DNA of 64,000 bases. It comes from Paramecium sonneborni (taxonomy: Eukaryota; Ciliophora; Oligohymenophorea; Peniculida; Parameciidae). The translations under genes and the position numbers were made by a program. The stretch spans positions 157,033-221,032 of the forward strand of contig CAJJDN010000028.1 in assembly GCA_905182985.1 (NCBI GenBank), written 5' to 3'. Positions 51,974 to 64,000 of this stretch are shown here, piece by piece. Below the pieces are notes generated by a model. That model ran no database searches, was not told where the DNA came from, and saw nothing but the letters and a program-made list of their open reading frames with translations. The stretch's first letter is position 1. Each line of letters begins with the position of its first letter.

Positions 51974-53261
51974 ATGTCAGCTAAAGAATTATTAATTAAA
52001 CTTTTTTCTTTGCCTAAAGGAGAAATCATATTCCATGATTATTCTTGTGCTTTAAAAAGTTTAATTTCAAAATATGGTAGAATTTTTTTAGCCGAAAATC
52101 ATATATGCTTTTATGCTAATTTAGCAGGTAGTAAAATTAATCTAGTTTTAAAAATAAAAGAAATCTAAAAAATAGAGAGTAAGAATAAAAATGATATTGA
52201 AATCATTTTAAATAACAATAAAGTTTATTGTTTTACTAGTTTTTAAGATAAGGAACATGTATTTAATTTTATGAATTCTCTATTATAAAGTTAGCAATTA
52301 AGTAATTAAAGTGATTCAAAAGCAATAAATGAGAACTTTATTAATGAATAATCCTAAATTGATAATGCTGAAATTGAAATTCAATTTTTGAAATCCGAAT
52401 CTTCTAATGATTAAGAAATTTGCAAATTCACATTTTCATTTTCTTTAGATAGATTTTTTGATTTCTTTATAGCTGATAATGCTATTTTGTATTCAATTTA
52501 GGATCATCGTTAAAATGAATAAGATAGTGATATAAATTTAACAAAATGGACAGTAAATGAAGATGATTAAGATATGTATTAAAGAGAAATGAAGCATATT
52601 ATGAAACTTACTGGTGTTCCCTTTAAAGATAAAACAAGAATGCATAAATTGTTTACATACAAAAGAGATTAAGAAAAAATAATTTATACTTGTACAACTC
52701 ATACTTTAGATGTACCATATGGAAATTGTTTTTAAGCTGAAGACAAATGGGAAGTAACTAAACTTGAAGATAATAAATGTCTTTTAAGAGTATTCGTATC
52801 AGTTGTATTTACGAAATCTACTATTATGAAAAATACTATTATAAATAGAACTATTTCAGGTTTTAAGGAAGATTATGAAAAATGGATAAACAATGTAAAA
52901 ATCAAATTAGAATAAAAAGCTAAGCAATCTAAATCCACAGTTTCTTATTCAATTCATGATTTTGAAGAGTAATTATTTAATTATTATTCAAAGATCAATT
53001 ATCCTTGATAATGAAAATATTCTCAGTAAAATACTAAAAAATTCTAATTCTAATATAAAAATTAAAAAAGAAAAAAATAGAACACATTCTATTAATATTA
53101 AAAAAAAAGAAACTTATTTTGTTTTTTTAATTACCATTATGATTATCATAATGCTTATTCAAATAAGAATTATGAATAATTAGTCAACTAAACTTGAATA
53201 ACTTGAATAATTCCTCAATTAAAAACAAAACAAATTTCAATTATTCAATGATCAATTATGA
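51974..53261 (+). CDS. GRAM-VASt membrane protein (Lam/GRAMD1-like lipid transfer)
   Basis: ATG 51974, TGA 53259-53261; one 25-nt intron (52969-52993) leaves 421 codons. GRAM domain about residues 1-105: FSLPKGEIIFHDYSCALKS, GRIFLAENHICFYANLAG and VFNFMNSLL at its end. VASt/StART-like domain about residues 140-320: MKLTGVPFKDKTRMHKLFTY, LDVPYGNCFQAEDKWEV and KCLLRVFVSVVFTKSTIMK. A basic linker and a C-terminal TM anchor follow (ETYFVFLITIMIIIMLIQI). This is the layout of Lam/Ysp and GRAMD1 (Aster) proteins, which move sterol between ER and plasma membrane at contact sites. At 420 residues it is compact, close to GRAMD1 proteins without their long N-terminal extension. Confidence 0.9.
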
Positions 53262-53468
53262 TTGTTTATTTTAGATAAATTATTATTATTATAAAAATTC
53301 TAATTATGTTTTTATTTATTTCTATTCCTCTACTTTTATTTAACATCTTTTCTTTTTATATCTATTTACTCAATATCTATATATATTTAATCAAGGTTTT
53401 GATTTTTATAAACATTAATTTATGATTATTTATTAAAAAATTTGCTGACATAATCAAATTTAATATAT

Positions 53469-53876
53469 TCACATATATGCATCACTAAATTCTTAAGAAA
53501 CTCTTTGCCACTATGTTTACTAGCTTTTTTCTCTTCCTTTAAGTGTTAATTGCTTTCGATAAGAAGTAACTGCCTTTCTAACACCTTTCTCATTTTTTGG
53601 AATTGTTCTCAAATTTATCATCTAATAAGTCTTGATTTTAAACTCAAAAGGATTATAAAATTTTGATTCCAAAATCGATATATTCTTATTTTTTATAGTT
53701 CTTTTCTTTAACATAAAATCTAATTATTGTATTTGTGGATCAAATCTAATTTATCTTGATATTTCATCTTCACTTGTATATTATGATAAAGACAATGATT
53801 TGTTCTTTTTTTGTCTTGCAGTTGAAAAATTACTTCTTATTTAAGATTGAATTTAAGAATGATAAATTGTTTACAT
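53469..53876 (-). CDS. Hypothetical small basic protein
   Basis: ATG 53876, TGA 53469-53471, 136 codons, no intron. Preceded directly by an in-frame TGA, which supports this start. Polar and basic: STARQKKNKSLSLSQYTSE, FDPQIQQLDFMLKKRTIKN, NLRTIPKNEKGVRKAV. No TM segment or domain recognised. Convergent with the GRAM-VASt gene (207 bp between stops). Confidence 0.65.
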
Positions 53877-55074
53877 TCACTTTAAATTATAAAATTTATT
53901 GTTCTCATTAAATACTAATTTTAAATTGCTAACCTATTGTTCATAAGTTAATTAGAAATAAAATTATAAGAATTTGATAGAAAATTAAATTTTATTTGTT
54001 ATTTTTCAAACTAAAAACAAATTAGATGCAAAACTTTATAATTCTATTTTTTTATAAAGTTGATTATATTTTTTTCTATTAAAAATAATTCTTTTAATTT
54101 TTAACTTTCTAAATAAATATTATTTAATAATGAAAATTAAGGCAAATCATACAAATCTGTCTAAAACATTTAATAATCTAATCTGATGTGATATTTTAAA
54201 AAATTTTAATTTACTTAACAAAAAATTTAGGAATTTTTGTACGAATTTCAAATCTAAAGTATATATTAATTTTAAAAAATCTTTAATATTGTATTGGAGT
54301 ATTCACTTCTTATTAATTAATTAATTATTAATTTGTAAAATACTTAGATCTTTGCAAAAAAAGGTAGGCAGCATTAATTTTTTAAAGAAAAATATAATAA
54401 AGATAATTGATGAGGATATCAACCTTATTATAACTTTTAAGATATCCTTTAAACTGTTTTTATTTTATTAATAAAACTATTTACGAAATTCATTTTAGAA
54501 ATTTAAAGATGTAACATTTTATTTATTCAAAATTTATGATAATGTGGTTATTTTTAAAATTCGATTATTTTAGATATACAATAAGAGAAAGAATTTCAAT
54601 ATAATGGAGTAGTTAGTTCTTTTATTTGCTTTTTTACTTTATTATAAAAAAAAGAATCTTGTTTTTAATTGAAGACCAATAAAATATCTAAATAAATTAT
54701 TTTTCATAAAGAATTTATATTATGGGTAAAATGTTTGAAAATTCATAGAGAAGTAAAAAGATGGAAGAAATAAAACAATTTTGACATGAATATAAATAAA
54801 CCCAGGAATGATAAACAATAATCAGCAATTAAGAAAACTTTATAAAAATTTAAAAAAAACTAAAAAGATTCCTAATTAATAAATCACTCTGGCAAAATAA
54901 GAGTTTAACTATCTAAAATATCAATTATGAAGAGAGAAAATATCTTTGTAATTTGATACTATTTTAATAATTTTAGAAGAAAATCATAAATAATTAGAAA
55001 TTGAATTTGTTATTATAAAAGAAATAATTTTAGTAATAAATTTGTATTTAGCAAATTAATATTGTTAGTAAATA
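53877..55074. other. Intergenic region, no gene seen
   Basis: About 1.2 kb of very AT-rich sequence. One 21-codon frame at 54722 (MGKMFENSQRSKK...) is too short to call. No RNA gene recognised. Confidence 0.45.
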
Positions 55075-55824
55075 TCAATCAGATTCAACAAATACTTACT
55101 TCTCTTCAAAAAAGTTAAAGTAATTATCGATATTGTCTTTTCTGATGGCAATAAATTCGCTTTCGATTTAAAAATCATGTTCCTTTTGTTAGTCAAGGTA
55201 TTGTTCTTCAGTGAAAAATAATTTCTCTAAATTATTTTTTTTGGAAATAAACCTCTAAAATTTCTATCTTGCAGGATTATTTAATTCTTCTAAAACCATT
55301 TTAGATGCAATTTTGTAACTTTACTTTCTTTCTTCTTTTATTCTTTTATTCTAATCTATATATTTCTCCTCGTAATGTTGACTTCTTAAAAACGCTGAAA
55401 ACTTCTATACAAATTCTTAATTTTGAATAAATTCTTTCAATTCTTTTATTTCAAGCTTTTATATTTTTTTCTGATTCTAATTAGCATTTGATTTAGAATT
55501 TCTAACATTTTCTATCAAATCTATAATATTTTATCGTTTTGGTTCTTCAGTCTTTAGATAGCATTCAAATTATCTAATACAAAATGGAATAATATTTTTT
55601 AGAATATGAATAGCATTATTATCACATATTGGCTTTTTGATTGTTTTTTTCTTTCTTTATATTTCTTAAAGAATGTTTTGATCTTTGAACATTCTTCTTA
55701 ATAATCTATATTATCCTAAAGAGAGATTTTGTAAATCAATTCGAAAATATCTAACTTTATTTCTGATTTAACCTAAACTATTTTTATTTGTTCGTCTGAA
55801 TTTATTTTCTTTCAAGACACCCAT
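55075..55824 (-). CDS. Hypothetical basic helical protein
   Basis: ATG 55824, TGA 55075-55077, exactly 250 codons without intron. Starts MGVLKENKFRRTNKNSLG. Rich in Lys, Glu and Gln and largely helical (KKIQKLEIKELKEFIQNQEF, SYKIASKMVLEELNNPARQ, NLEKLFFTEEQYLDQQKEH), ending acidic (NYFNFFEEKQVFVESD). A competing frame upstream contains TGA. Family unknown. Confidence 0.65.
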
Positions 55825-57186
55825 TCAATTAAATTATAATAATTAATCGATTAATTATTATAAATAGGCTTTATATATCCTTCAATTTCTATAACTTAAA
55901 TATAATAAATCAGAATTAATATAGAACTATGCTATAATATACATTTTTTAATTTCAGTTTTATCAAGAAAAAAATATTAAATTTTGACGATTGCTGACGG
56001 AAAAAAATATTTCAAGTTTTCTCTAAAGGCCCAATTGTTAGAGATCTCTTAATATTTATTCAAAATTATTGATATGATAAATGAAAACTAGTTATTTATT
56101 TTACTGAGATTAACTTTGAAAAGTTAGCTTAAATTATTGAAATAACTCAATAATTCTGATGCTTATTACAAAGTTAACATTTCAGAAAAGTTTATATGTT
56201 TTCTTTTTTGATATTAATCATAAATCATTTTAGGATTTTAATCAAAATAAGAAATTAATTTTCCATATTCAATTAATATATTTATTGAATCAATCAATAA
56301 GATAACTAATCAGCATAAATATTTCGGTAGATTTGTTTAATTGATTCATTAATAGATAATATAAATATTGATTAGTGTAAAATTATGGAAAAAAAAGAAA
56401 AATTCAGTAACTTAAAAATAAAAAATAAATTTCATCATCAGAATTATTCATGATTTAAGCTTTGATAATTAATAAAAAGAATGAGAACAATAATATATAG
56501 AATTGTTATCAGATGAAAAAGAAAAATATAACGATTTTAAAAATAAAATGATAGAATGAAAAAACAAATTAAGGAATTAGAAGAATGAAAATATTAAATC
56601 GAAAGTTCTTATCATTATCAGCTTTAAAAAAAATTAAAACAAGAATAATAACAAAAATACTAAACTTACAAAAATAAATATTACTTCGATTAAAAAACAA
56701 TTTTTTTAAATTCTAAAATGGATGGATTGATCAATTCAGTTGCTAGTCTATCTTAAAAGAGTAATAATATAAAAAGAAATGGAAAAATATAATCTTTTTA
56801 AGTAAAAAAAAACTTTTAAAACTTGGCTCAACTGATTTAATTTTATAAAATTTAAGCTTAAGAAATCTAAACTCATAAAAATAAATTTATCTATTGAATA
56901 GAAATGATTAGATTTTAAGAAATATTAAAGATTTAATTGATAAATAAAAGGTTAGTTCAATACTAGATTTATGATTATATTTATTTTTTTATTGCACTTT
57001 AATTAAATTGATATAATTGATAAAGAATATTTAGATATAAAATTGGTTTTAGAATAACATAAATGATGTTCTTTTCTATACTAAAACTTGAAATAAAATT
57101 AAATATTTATCAAAAAGTCTCTATTTATTTTTAATTATTTATAAGAATTAATTACATAAATAAAAATTAATAATAACTATCTGTTA
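55825..57186. other. Degenerate region with coiled-coil scraps
   Basis: AT-rich, no intact gene. Around 56370-56950 on the plus strand there are Lys/Glu/Gln-rich pieces (MEKKEKFSNLKIKNKF, ELLSDEKEKYNDFKNKMIE) in changing frames with many TGA stops. A decayed coiled-coil gene is likely. Confidence 0.35.
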
Positions 57187-58357
57187 ATGAACATAAACTA
57201 TTGCAGTCCAAATTTCTAATTTGAGAATCGACCTCCTCTAAAAGATTATACATCAAATGTCGATAATATTAAATAAGCTAAAAATAGGATAGCTGAATTA
57301 TAACATATAATTCATGAATTAAATAAATCTAATGGAAAAAAGTCTGTGTCACCTTTAGCTAAAAGTCCTGTAAAAGTGAATGTCCCTATTGAGTACCATG
57401 GTACTTCTAAAAAGTAAAGTCCAAGATTTTAGACTCCTGAAACAAAATAAAGAGAAATAAGAATAGTAAGTGAAAATGTGAAAATGCAAACTGAAAATAT
57501 TCTTGAATAAGGAATATTATAAGGAATTCTGCCTGACCATTTATTAGAAAAATCAATAGACAATTATACATAATCAAAAGTACTTGGATTAGGTTCTTAT
57601 GCTATTGTAAGATTGGCATAAAAAGGATAATTAATTTGTGCTATTAAAACATATGAAAAAGCTAAAATTAATGATTAACAAAAAAGAAAAAATGTTTGTA
57701 GAGAAGTCAAGATTTTATCAAAATTAAGACATTCTAATATTATTAAATTAATTGGTGCTTGTGAAACTCAAGTTTAATTACATGTAATAATGGAATATTA
57801 CAGTGCTACTTCTTTAAATACTTTTATTAAGTAACAACCATAAAAGAAACTTGATGAAAATGAAGCTAAATATATTTTTATTTAAATTGTAGATGCTTTA
57901 AGATATTGTCATCATAAAAGTGTTGTTCATAGAGATTTAAAATTAGAAAATATACTTATTGATCCATTAAATAACTAAATTAAAATTATAGATTTTGGGT
58001 AAAATAATTCTTATTCTTTATAATAGTTTCTCTATTGCTATTGATCCTGCCAGTAGACTTAATATATTTTGTGGTACTCCATCATATATGGCTCCAGAAA
58101 TAGTTAATAAATAAACTTATAGTTTTCCTGCTGATGTTTGGGCTTTAGGTATATTACTTTATAAAATGACAACTGGATAATTTCCATTTAGAGGTAATGA
58201 TGATAAAGATTTATATAAATCAATCAATACTGGAAAAATTGAATTTCCTTAAAATATGTCATTCTAATTAAAAAATTTAATCAAAAAGATTTTAAATACT
58301 AATTAGAATGAAAGACCTCCACTTAAAGAAATAGCTTTGGATGATTGGCTTTAATGA
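57187..58357 (+). CDS. Ser/Thr protein kinase, CAMK/AMPK-like
   Basis: ATG 57187, TGA 58355-58357; intron 57999-58026 (28) leaves 381 codons. The first ~125 residues are non-catalytic with Ser/Pro sites ([14 protein letters not shown]). Kinase domain: [37 protein letters not shown] (the K-L-E-N form is typical of CAMKL/AMPK-type kinases), KIIDFGFSIA (DFG present), [13 protein letters not shown] and [20 protein letters not shown]. It ends at the end of the catalytic core ([13 protein letters not shown]) with no regulatory C-terminus. All catalytic residues are present. Substrate unknown. Confidence 0.92.
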
Positions 58358-58888
58358 TTTTTTAAATACTTATTATTATAAATTACATTATTAAATAAAT
58401 TGTTTCTTCTATATTCAAATTTCTAAAATATTATAGATTCTATTTACAAACTTACTAAATATAATTCACTAAAAATGAAATTCAAACTTATAAAAATTTA
58501 AATGCTAATCTATTAATTTTAATTTAATTTTATTATTCACTCTTTTTATGAAATTTAATTTTTTTAGTTATCCTAAATTATTTTCTTTTATATCAACTAC
58601 TTTATATACATGTACATTGAAATTAATAGAATTTAATACTTTTAAATTAGAATCTAAAATTGATTTTTTTATCCTTAAGATAAATTCAAAATCAAAATTA
58701 AATCACCATTTTCTATTTTTTTTTATGCAACTAAAGTTTTTAACTTATCCTTATAAAAATAAATTTGTTACATTTTATTTAAATATTTGCTTTAGCACTT
58801 AACAGTTCTTCGGTTTTTTGCTCTCTATTTAAATAGAATGATTAAGTTAAATTAACAAATATTTTTATTTTTTATCAATAATTAATAT
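58358..58888. other. Intergenic region, no gene seen
   Basis: 531 bp between two plus-strand genes. A hydrophobic, Phe/Lys/Asn-rich open frame at 58548-58802 looks like chance openness of AT-rich DNA. Confidence 0.45.
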
Positions 58889-59307
58889 ATGGGAAAGGCT
58901 CACAAACCTAAAGGATACAAATTAGAAAATACAATTTCTAAAAAAAGCTTTCTTGAATTTAGAAAAATACTTGGAATGCCTTAAATTGAAATGATGAATG
59001 AAAATAGAAATCAAATGAAAATCTAAGCATTTCATATAAATATTGATGATGATTTTAAATGGATTACTTCATATGTAACTTTTAATACTAAGTAACTTAG
59101 AAACCAACACCTGAAGTCAAATTATAAAAATATCTCTTACAATGTAAGACAAGTGACCAATCAATTATTTCTTCTTTAAATAAGATTGATCGTTTTCTTA
59201 ATCAATAGGGAAGAGTCAAAAGTATCGCTCAAAGCAAAGAAGATGAGAAACACAAAAAATAAAATAGTTTAAGCACTGAAGTTTAGTATTCTAATAAAAT
59301 TGCTTGA
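58889..59307 (+). CDS. Hypothetical small Gly2 protein
   Basis: ATG 58889, TGA 59305-59307; intron 59075-59100 (26) leaves exactly 131 codons. N-terminus MGKAHKPKGYKLENTISKK (basic, Gly2), then FLEFRKILGMPQIEMMNE and a polar helical tail (SIISSLNKIDRFLNQQGRV). Unspliced, the frame would also run on, but the spliced tail has far more protein-like composition. No domain recognised. Confidence 0.65.
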
Positions 59308-60496
59308 TTTGATCATGTATATTATTTATAATTACCTTTATAACATATTTAAATCTTAATTTATAAGTTTGTTCCTCTTCTATCAAATTAATTTTCCTTT
59401 TTAAAATAAGCTACATCTCAAAGTAAAAAAGTGATCCAATTTTATATTTTTTCATTTTAAGTATATTTTATACATTCTGTTATATTAAATATTGATTTCC
59501 TAACTTTAAATTTTATTCTAATAGTTGAAGGAAACTTAAAATTTTGATAAAAGAAATTTCAACAAAAAGAACCATATTTCATTGAGATTGGTTAAAATAC
59601 TATTAGAAATTTTAAAAATATAACTTTAATTCAATATTTACTAAAGCATGTCTTATTTTCATAACATTACACTTTAGTAGATTTTTTATTCTATCAACAC
59701 ATTTAATGAATTTCAATTAAAAATTTTGACTTTATTGATAATATTATAGTTTTTATTTCATATATCTATAATAAATACAGAAAGAGGTATGATTAATCTT
59801 GATTAATAAATGATAATAATCAAATCATTTTTTATAATATCCTTTAAGTTAATAAATTAATTGATTTATTTATATTTATATATATTCTTCTTTTACAAAT
59901 ATCTACAATTTTTTATTTAAGGCTTTTGATTATAAAAGAGTAAATAAAAAATCAATAATTTTAAACTTTTCAAGTATGTTTTATAAAAATTTATTAAAAT
60001 AGAAAATAAAATAACTAAAAAATAAAATGTAATACTTAATGATTAAAATGGTTATCTCATAAACCTGATAATAAATAAAATATTAAGAAATACATTTACA
60101 TGATATTCAGGATATGCACTTAAGAAGGAAATCGTAATTGAGATAATAATAAATTTTATATGTTTAGAAAAAAGGGTTTATAAATTATATTATATGTTAT
60201 TACATTAGTTAAGAAGAATATCATAAAGGATATAATGATGAATCATTAAAGCTTTTTTTGTGTATATATGAAGAGAAACTACGCTTTTGACTTTTTAAAA
60301 AGATATAGAAAAATTTTAAGTATAACTTGAAATAAAATGAAAAAGACCGTGTGGTAAAAAAAAAGTAAATGAGTAATAAATGAAAATATTAGAATCAACC
60401 TAAACAAAATGATAGATTATTGCAAAATTATCTAAAATTTAAGTAGTTTAAAAATAATTTTTTGAAAATTAGTAAACTAAGATAATTAAAGAATGA
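59308..60496. other. AT-rich region, no intact gene
   Basis: About 1.2 kb. The last 150 bp begins the frame-broken coiled-coil sequence described next. Otherwise nothing recognisable. Confidence 0.4.
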
Positions 60497-61300
60497 AAAT
60501 CGAAGCATATAAAAAATAATAATGTTTTAGAAGCTTTGATAAATAAAAATATTATTAATAATGAAAGAATGGTTAAAAACATGAAAAAAAAGATAAAATA
60601 GTTACTCGATGCTTTGATAATTGAAGAATAATAACCTGATTAAGATTTTAAATATGATGAATTAAACTAAGCATTTTAATTTAACATAAATATAAGAAAT
60701 GATCAGATTAAAAAATTATAGAAATAAATGTTACTTAAATCTTTATTAAGAGAAATAAATGTTGTTAATTTAGAGAATAAGAAACCAATTTTCTAACCTT
60801 CTTATAATTAATTATTCATTCTACAGTAAAATAAGCATACTTAGATAGAAATAATTAATATAAAAACAATTAAAGGAATATAACTATAATATCGATGTTC
60901 AAAGTAAGTAATTCTACATATTAATATAAATAAAATAGTAATGATGTGGAAGATTAGATAAAAATTAAGTTACATTATTTAGATTAAAATTAAAGTTATA
61001 AATAATAAAAATAATTAGAATATTCATGCAAGAAAAATTGGAAAGTTATTAGAACTTGAAATTTATCAATAGTTTAAGAATAAATAATTTAAATTTCAAA
61101 TTTAAAAGAAATGAAGGATATCTAGTATTTTAAATAATAACTGTTCTTTTGATAGTAAGAATGAAATCATAATCTTCAATAAAATAGAAGTATATTCTTA
61201 AAGTTTATTTCAGGCTAAAAAATATAAAAATTTGATGTATCTAAATGTTAATACGATATATATCTATGTTTATTGTTTTATTACTTTATTGAAGAAGTTG
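60497..61300 (+). pseudogene. Decayed Lys/Gln-rich coiled-coil gene
   Basis: A frame is open from the TGA at 60494 to the TGA at 61112-61114 (205 codons: NERMVKNMKKKIKQLLDAL, IRNDQIKKLQKQMLLKSLL, NQLFILQQNKHTQIEII). It then continues as protein-like sequence in a second frame (SILNNNCSFDSKNEIIIF...). No introns of normal size connect the pieces. Either a decayed gene or a real one with unrecognised splicing. Confidence 0.35.
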
Positions 61301-61370
61301 AATTCGTATCATTTGATGGAATAAATAAATTATTTGTATTTTTAAGATTTTATTATTTATATTTAAAATT

Positions 61371-61787
61371 ATGGATAATCACTACGCTTAAGAAATAAGA
61401 TAACGATATAATTCTTCAATGACTTATTAAGAATACTTAGATACTTATGATTAACCCCCTCCTAAGCCTTAAATTAAGTATTTTAATTTATTATAATAAG
61501 ACCCTAAGAAACTCCTTAATTAATTGAACCATTAATTTTAGAGGGACATAAAGGTCCTAAAATATATTAATAAAAACTGACTGTTTATTCTCCTGATGAT
61601 GTCATTTTTGAGGAATCTGAAAATGATGAGAAACCGAAAGCTCTCAACCATATTTCTTGTTAAAGAGCATTAAAAGAATATGTATATTAATTATAAACTT
61701 AAGAATGTTAGAATTAGAAGCTAAACAGAGAATCTTGGATTTTCGGTCTTTAGATTTTTGCAATAAAAGAAAAATAAATTCCCATGA
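61371..61787 (+). CDS. Hypothetical small protein
   Basis: ATG 61371, TGA 61785-61787 if two introns are removed (23 nt, gtattttaatttattataataag; 22 nt, gtatattaattataaacttaag), giving 124 codons. The middle is the most convincing part: LIEPLILEGHKGPKIYQQKL and TVYSPDDVIFEESENDEKPK. The C-terminus is uncertain because two other frames are also open there (one would end near 61800 as ILDFRSLDFCNKRK...). No domain recognised. Confidence 0.5.
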
Positions 61788-62300
61788 TTCATGAATTTTA
61801 TACATTGATTTCTTTCAACACTTCTCTAAAAAATCATTACCTACTAACAACATTAATTTTCACTCTCCCATAAATTTAAATTTTTTAATGTATGATATTT
61901 TAAGGATTCATTATCTAAAAAATAATCTGGTAAAAAAGTTAATTAATAATCTTTTATTTTAATTGGCTATAGAAATTTTAAATTTTAAAATAAAAATATA
62001 ATTAATTAAAATCTCTTCTATATTCTAAAAATAGCATTTAAAAACTATTCCATCTAAAACTTAATTGTTTATGTTATTTATTAAAAAAGATATAGATTTT
62101 AAATAATTGTTAGTGTTCTAAATTAAATTCTAATTATTAGAATTCTACATTTTAAAAGAAAATATCAATTTAAAAGAAGTTATTTTACTTTATTTTTTAT
62201 ATTTATATTTAAAATTAAAAATTAGAAAAATAATTGAAATTTTTAAAGTATCCTTTTTTTTAACTTTAAATAGAGATTCTTTATTACTATATATATTAGT
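61788..62300. other. Convergent intergenic stretch
   Basis: 513 bp of very AT-rich sequence between the stop of the hypothetical gene at 61371 and the PEX11 stop. No gene seen; long stretches lack TGA in one frame simply because of composition. Confidence 0.45.
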
Positions 62301-63217
62301 TCAATCTCCTTCATTTTCTGAGTCCTCTCCCAAAACTCTTTCAAGCTCTGATTTAACTTTCTTTAATTGATGATTTTAAGGAATAAAAGAATTTACTCTT
62401 GCAAGTTTCTTTTCTTTTTCCTTTTCATTCTTTTCTAGTTTTTAATTGATCATATTATTATTATTGATTAATTAAATCATTATATTTATTAAAGTTATAG
62501 TTAATCCACTACATGAATAAAATATTTTGCTAATTTTTTTATTTAATCCAAATAATTTTAATCTTCTTAACAACATCACAATTCTTAATAATGTAACTAT
62601 AAAATTAAGTTGTTTAATTCTTCTTTTCTATCTACTATTAATTAAGCTATTAGCACATTAAATTGCAATTGCATCTTCATAAATTAATTTATCTGGTATT
62701 TCTTTGATTTCTTTGACCAAATCCATTTCTTTATCATAAATAATTTTATAATCGAAAAATGATTTCATTAATTTTAACAAAGCTTTTGCTAGTGAAAAAG
62801 AATCTTTGTATCCTTTAATTGTTGATTTTGCTTTAAGAGAAACAATTTCACTAAGAATATAATATTTTAATTTTACTTAAGAACACCAATATTAATACCC
62901 CAAATAATATGATCCATAATGTAATAAAAAAAATTACAAAGATGCATAATAGATGTAGTAATTTTATAATATTTTGGTTTATTTTTAGATTGGATATTAC
63001 TCAAACATCTAATAGAATCAAAGAATTTTAAAAATTTAAATATTTTTCTTCCATTTTTCATAGACTCTCTGATTCGAGAAGCTATTTTTTTAGAAAACAT
63101 ATCTGATGATGCTGCTTAAATTTCAGGAATATTTGAAAATTTAATGCAAGCTTCATATAAATCTGCTAAATATTAAATCAAACAACAAATCTTATCCCTC
63201 CCTTTTGTAGTTTACAT
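62301..63217 (-). CDS. PEX11: Peroxisomal membrane protein PEX11-like
   Basis: ATG 63217, TGA 62301-62303; intron 62851-62876 (26) leaves 297 codons. PEX11 features: MQTTKGRDKICCLIQYLADL at the N-terminus (family '..t.GRDK..R..QY'), MKNGRKIFKFLKFFDSIRCL ('GRK..R..K') and FFYYIMDHIIWGINIGVL ('.yy..Dhi.Wl...G'). Then LVTLLRIVMLLRRLKLFG and a C-terminal TM segment near LTITLINIMIQLI. A Lys/Glu-rich tail with an acidic end (GEDSENEGD) is an addition. PEX11 curves and elongates the peroxisomal membrane before fission. Another ATG at 63374 gives an N-terminal extension only if a 37-nt intron is removed, longer than any other resolved here. Confidence 0.85.
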
Positions 63218-64000
63218 AAATAAGGACACTATTGAAACCTTTACATATTAGCGATAATATCACTACTTTTCTTGCAACATATTATCCAGCTACTATTGTA
63301 TCACTTGCTCTATGTTAAATAGCCACGTTAAAATAATCAGCTAAATCTTTAACAGAAGCAATGCTTCTTTTCATTTAATGATTAATTTAATAAAATTATT
63401 TAAAAACTTAAATATGTAATTTTTAATCATTTTCTATTTTTATATTAAGTATTATGTCATTATATGAATATTATACATAGTAATCTTTTAATAAATATGA
63501 ATAGCCTTTATTTCTTTAAATCTTGATAATAGGATTTTTACAATTCTTGTATAAGGTTTCTAAACACATTTTCAAAGTTTATTACTTAATTATTTCAATT
63601 AATTTAAATCTCTACATAGTATATTTATGATAGATTAGAGTACGAATTAATTTATCTACTAAAAGTAAATAATCATCAATAAACATTTTTTAAAGTAAAA
63701 CATTTAGATTCTAAAAATATGTTAAATGTACATTTATTACTAATAAGTAACTCTGTTTTGTGAATGAAAATTATGATTTAAGAAATTAAACATCATTACA
63801 TATTTCTCTAGATTAAGAAAAAAAATTAATAAATATAAATTATGATTATCTAGATATATGATGATGCAATTAAAATTAATAAATAAATTTATTTATTGAT
63901 CATAATTGATGATTACTTACTTAAAAGTTTTAGAGAAATAACTGATTACTTTATTATAATTTTAGTTTATACTTGATCACTCTTAATCTTATGATTAATA
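63218..64000. other. Upstream region of PEX11 to window end
   Basis: No firm gene. The minus strand carries a 55-codon frame from ATG 63374 that overlaps the PEX11 start in another frame. The plus strand has a hydrophobic frame from 63841 that is probably chance. Confidence 0.4.

Noticed and set aside
58548..58802. 84-codon plus-strand frame MKFNFFSYPKLF...
   Set aside because: Phe/Lys/Asn-rich composition expected from AT-rich noncoding DNA; no motif, no support.
63217..63374. Upstream ATG of PEX11 (MKRSIASVKD...) as true start
   Set aside because: Needs a 37-nt intron, outside the 19-33 range of all other resolved introns, and would place the N-terminal GRDK motif about 45 residues in; PEX11 proteins have it near the start.

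Overview
The window reads as macronuclear-type DNA from a ciliate close to Paramecium. Three features of the sequence support this. (1) It is very AT-rich. (2) Nearly every believable gene uses TAA and TAG as sense codons (Gln) and ends on TGA. (3) Reading frames are restored by removing tiny GT...AG introns; I resolved about 50 of them, 19-33 nt long. All coordinates below were worked out by hand with this code. For most genes the spliced length is an exact multiple of three, which is an independent check on the splicing.

Layout. 1-18.1 kb (minus strand): the truncated 3' part of a P4-type ATPase-like protein that lacks its catalytic motifs; an 8.4-kb gene for a giant secreted/membrane protein with about 23 Cys-rich DUF4215-like repeats; and a TmcB-like multipass PAS protein. 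18.1-32.3 kb: a CDPK, a decayed kinase relic, a 34-codon ORF, a PNUTS-like CCCH protein, an aquaporin, a CLK/LAMMER kinase, a small Gly2 protein, a sorting nexin, a coiled-coil protein and a MORN protein. 33.4-42.4 kb: an SMPD4-like protein, small hypothetical genes, a tubulin-tyrosine-ligase-family protein with a hydrophobic N-terminus, an ORC1/Cdc6-like ATPase and a hypothetical gene whose ATG overlaps the ORC stop. 42.4-46.4 kb: mostly degenerate sequence plus one small membrane-protein gene. 46.4-53.9 kb: a glutaminyl cyclase, a zinc-finger/WD40 protein, a hypothetical gene, a GRAM-VASt-TM lipid-transfer protein and a small basic protein. 53.9-64 kb: AT-rich spacers and relics with a CAMK-like kinase, small hypothetical genes and PEX11.

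The genes do not form a single pathway. They are a typical ciliate mix of signalling (CDPK, CLK, CAMK, PAS/Tmc), membrane and lipid functions (P4-like, aquaporin, SNX, SMPD4-like, GRAM/VASt, PEX11), the cell surface (DUF4215) and DNA replication or transcription (ORC1-like, PNUTS-like). Genes are closely packed in the middle (31 bp between two divergent ATGs, 58 bp between convergent stops). They are sparse in the flanks, where frame-broken relics are common. The most unusual items are the catalytically dead P4-ATPase homologue, the giant DUF4215 protein, the kinase relic, and the broken frames in the PNUTS-like and ORC-like genes.
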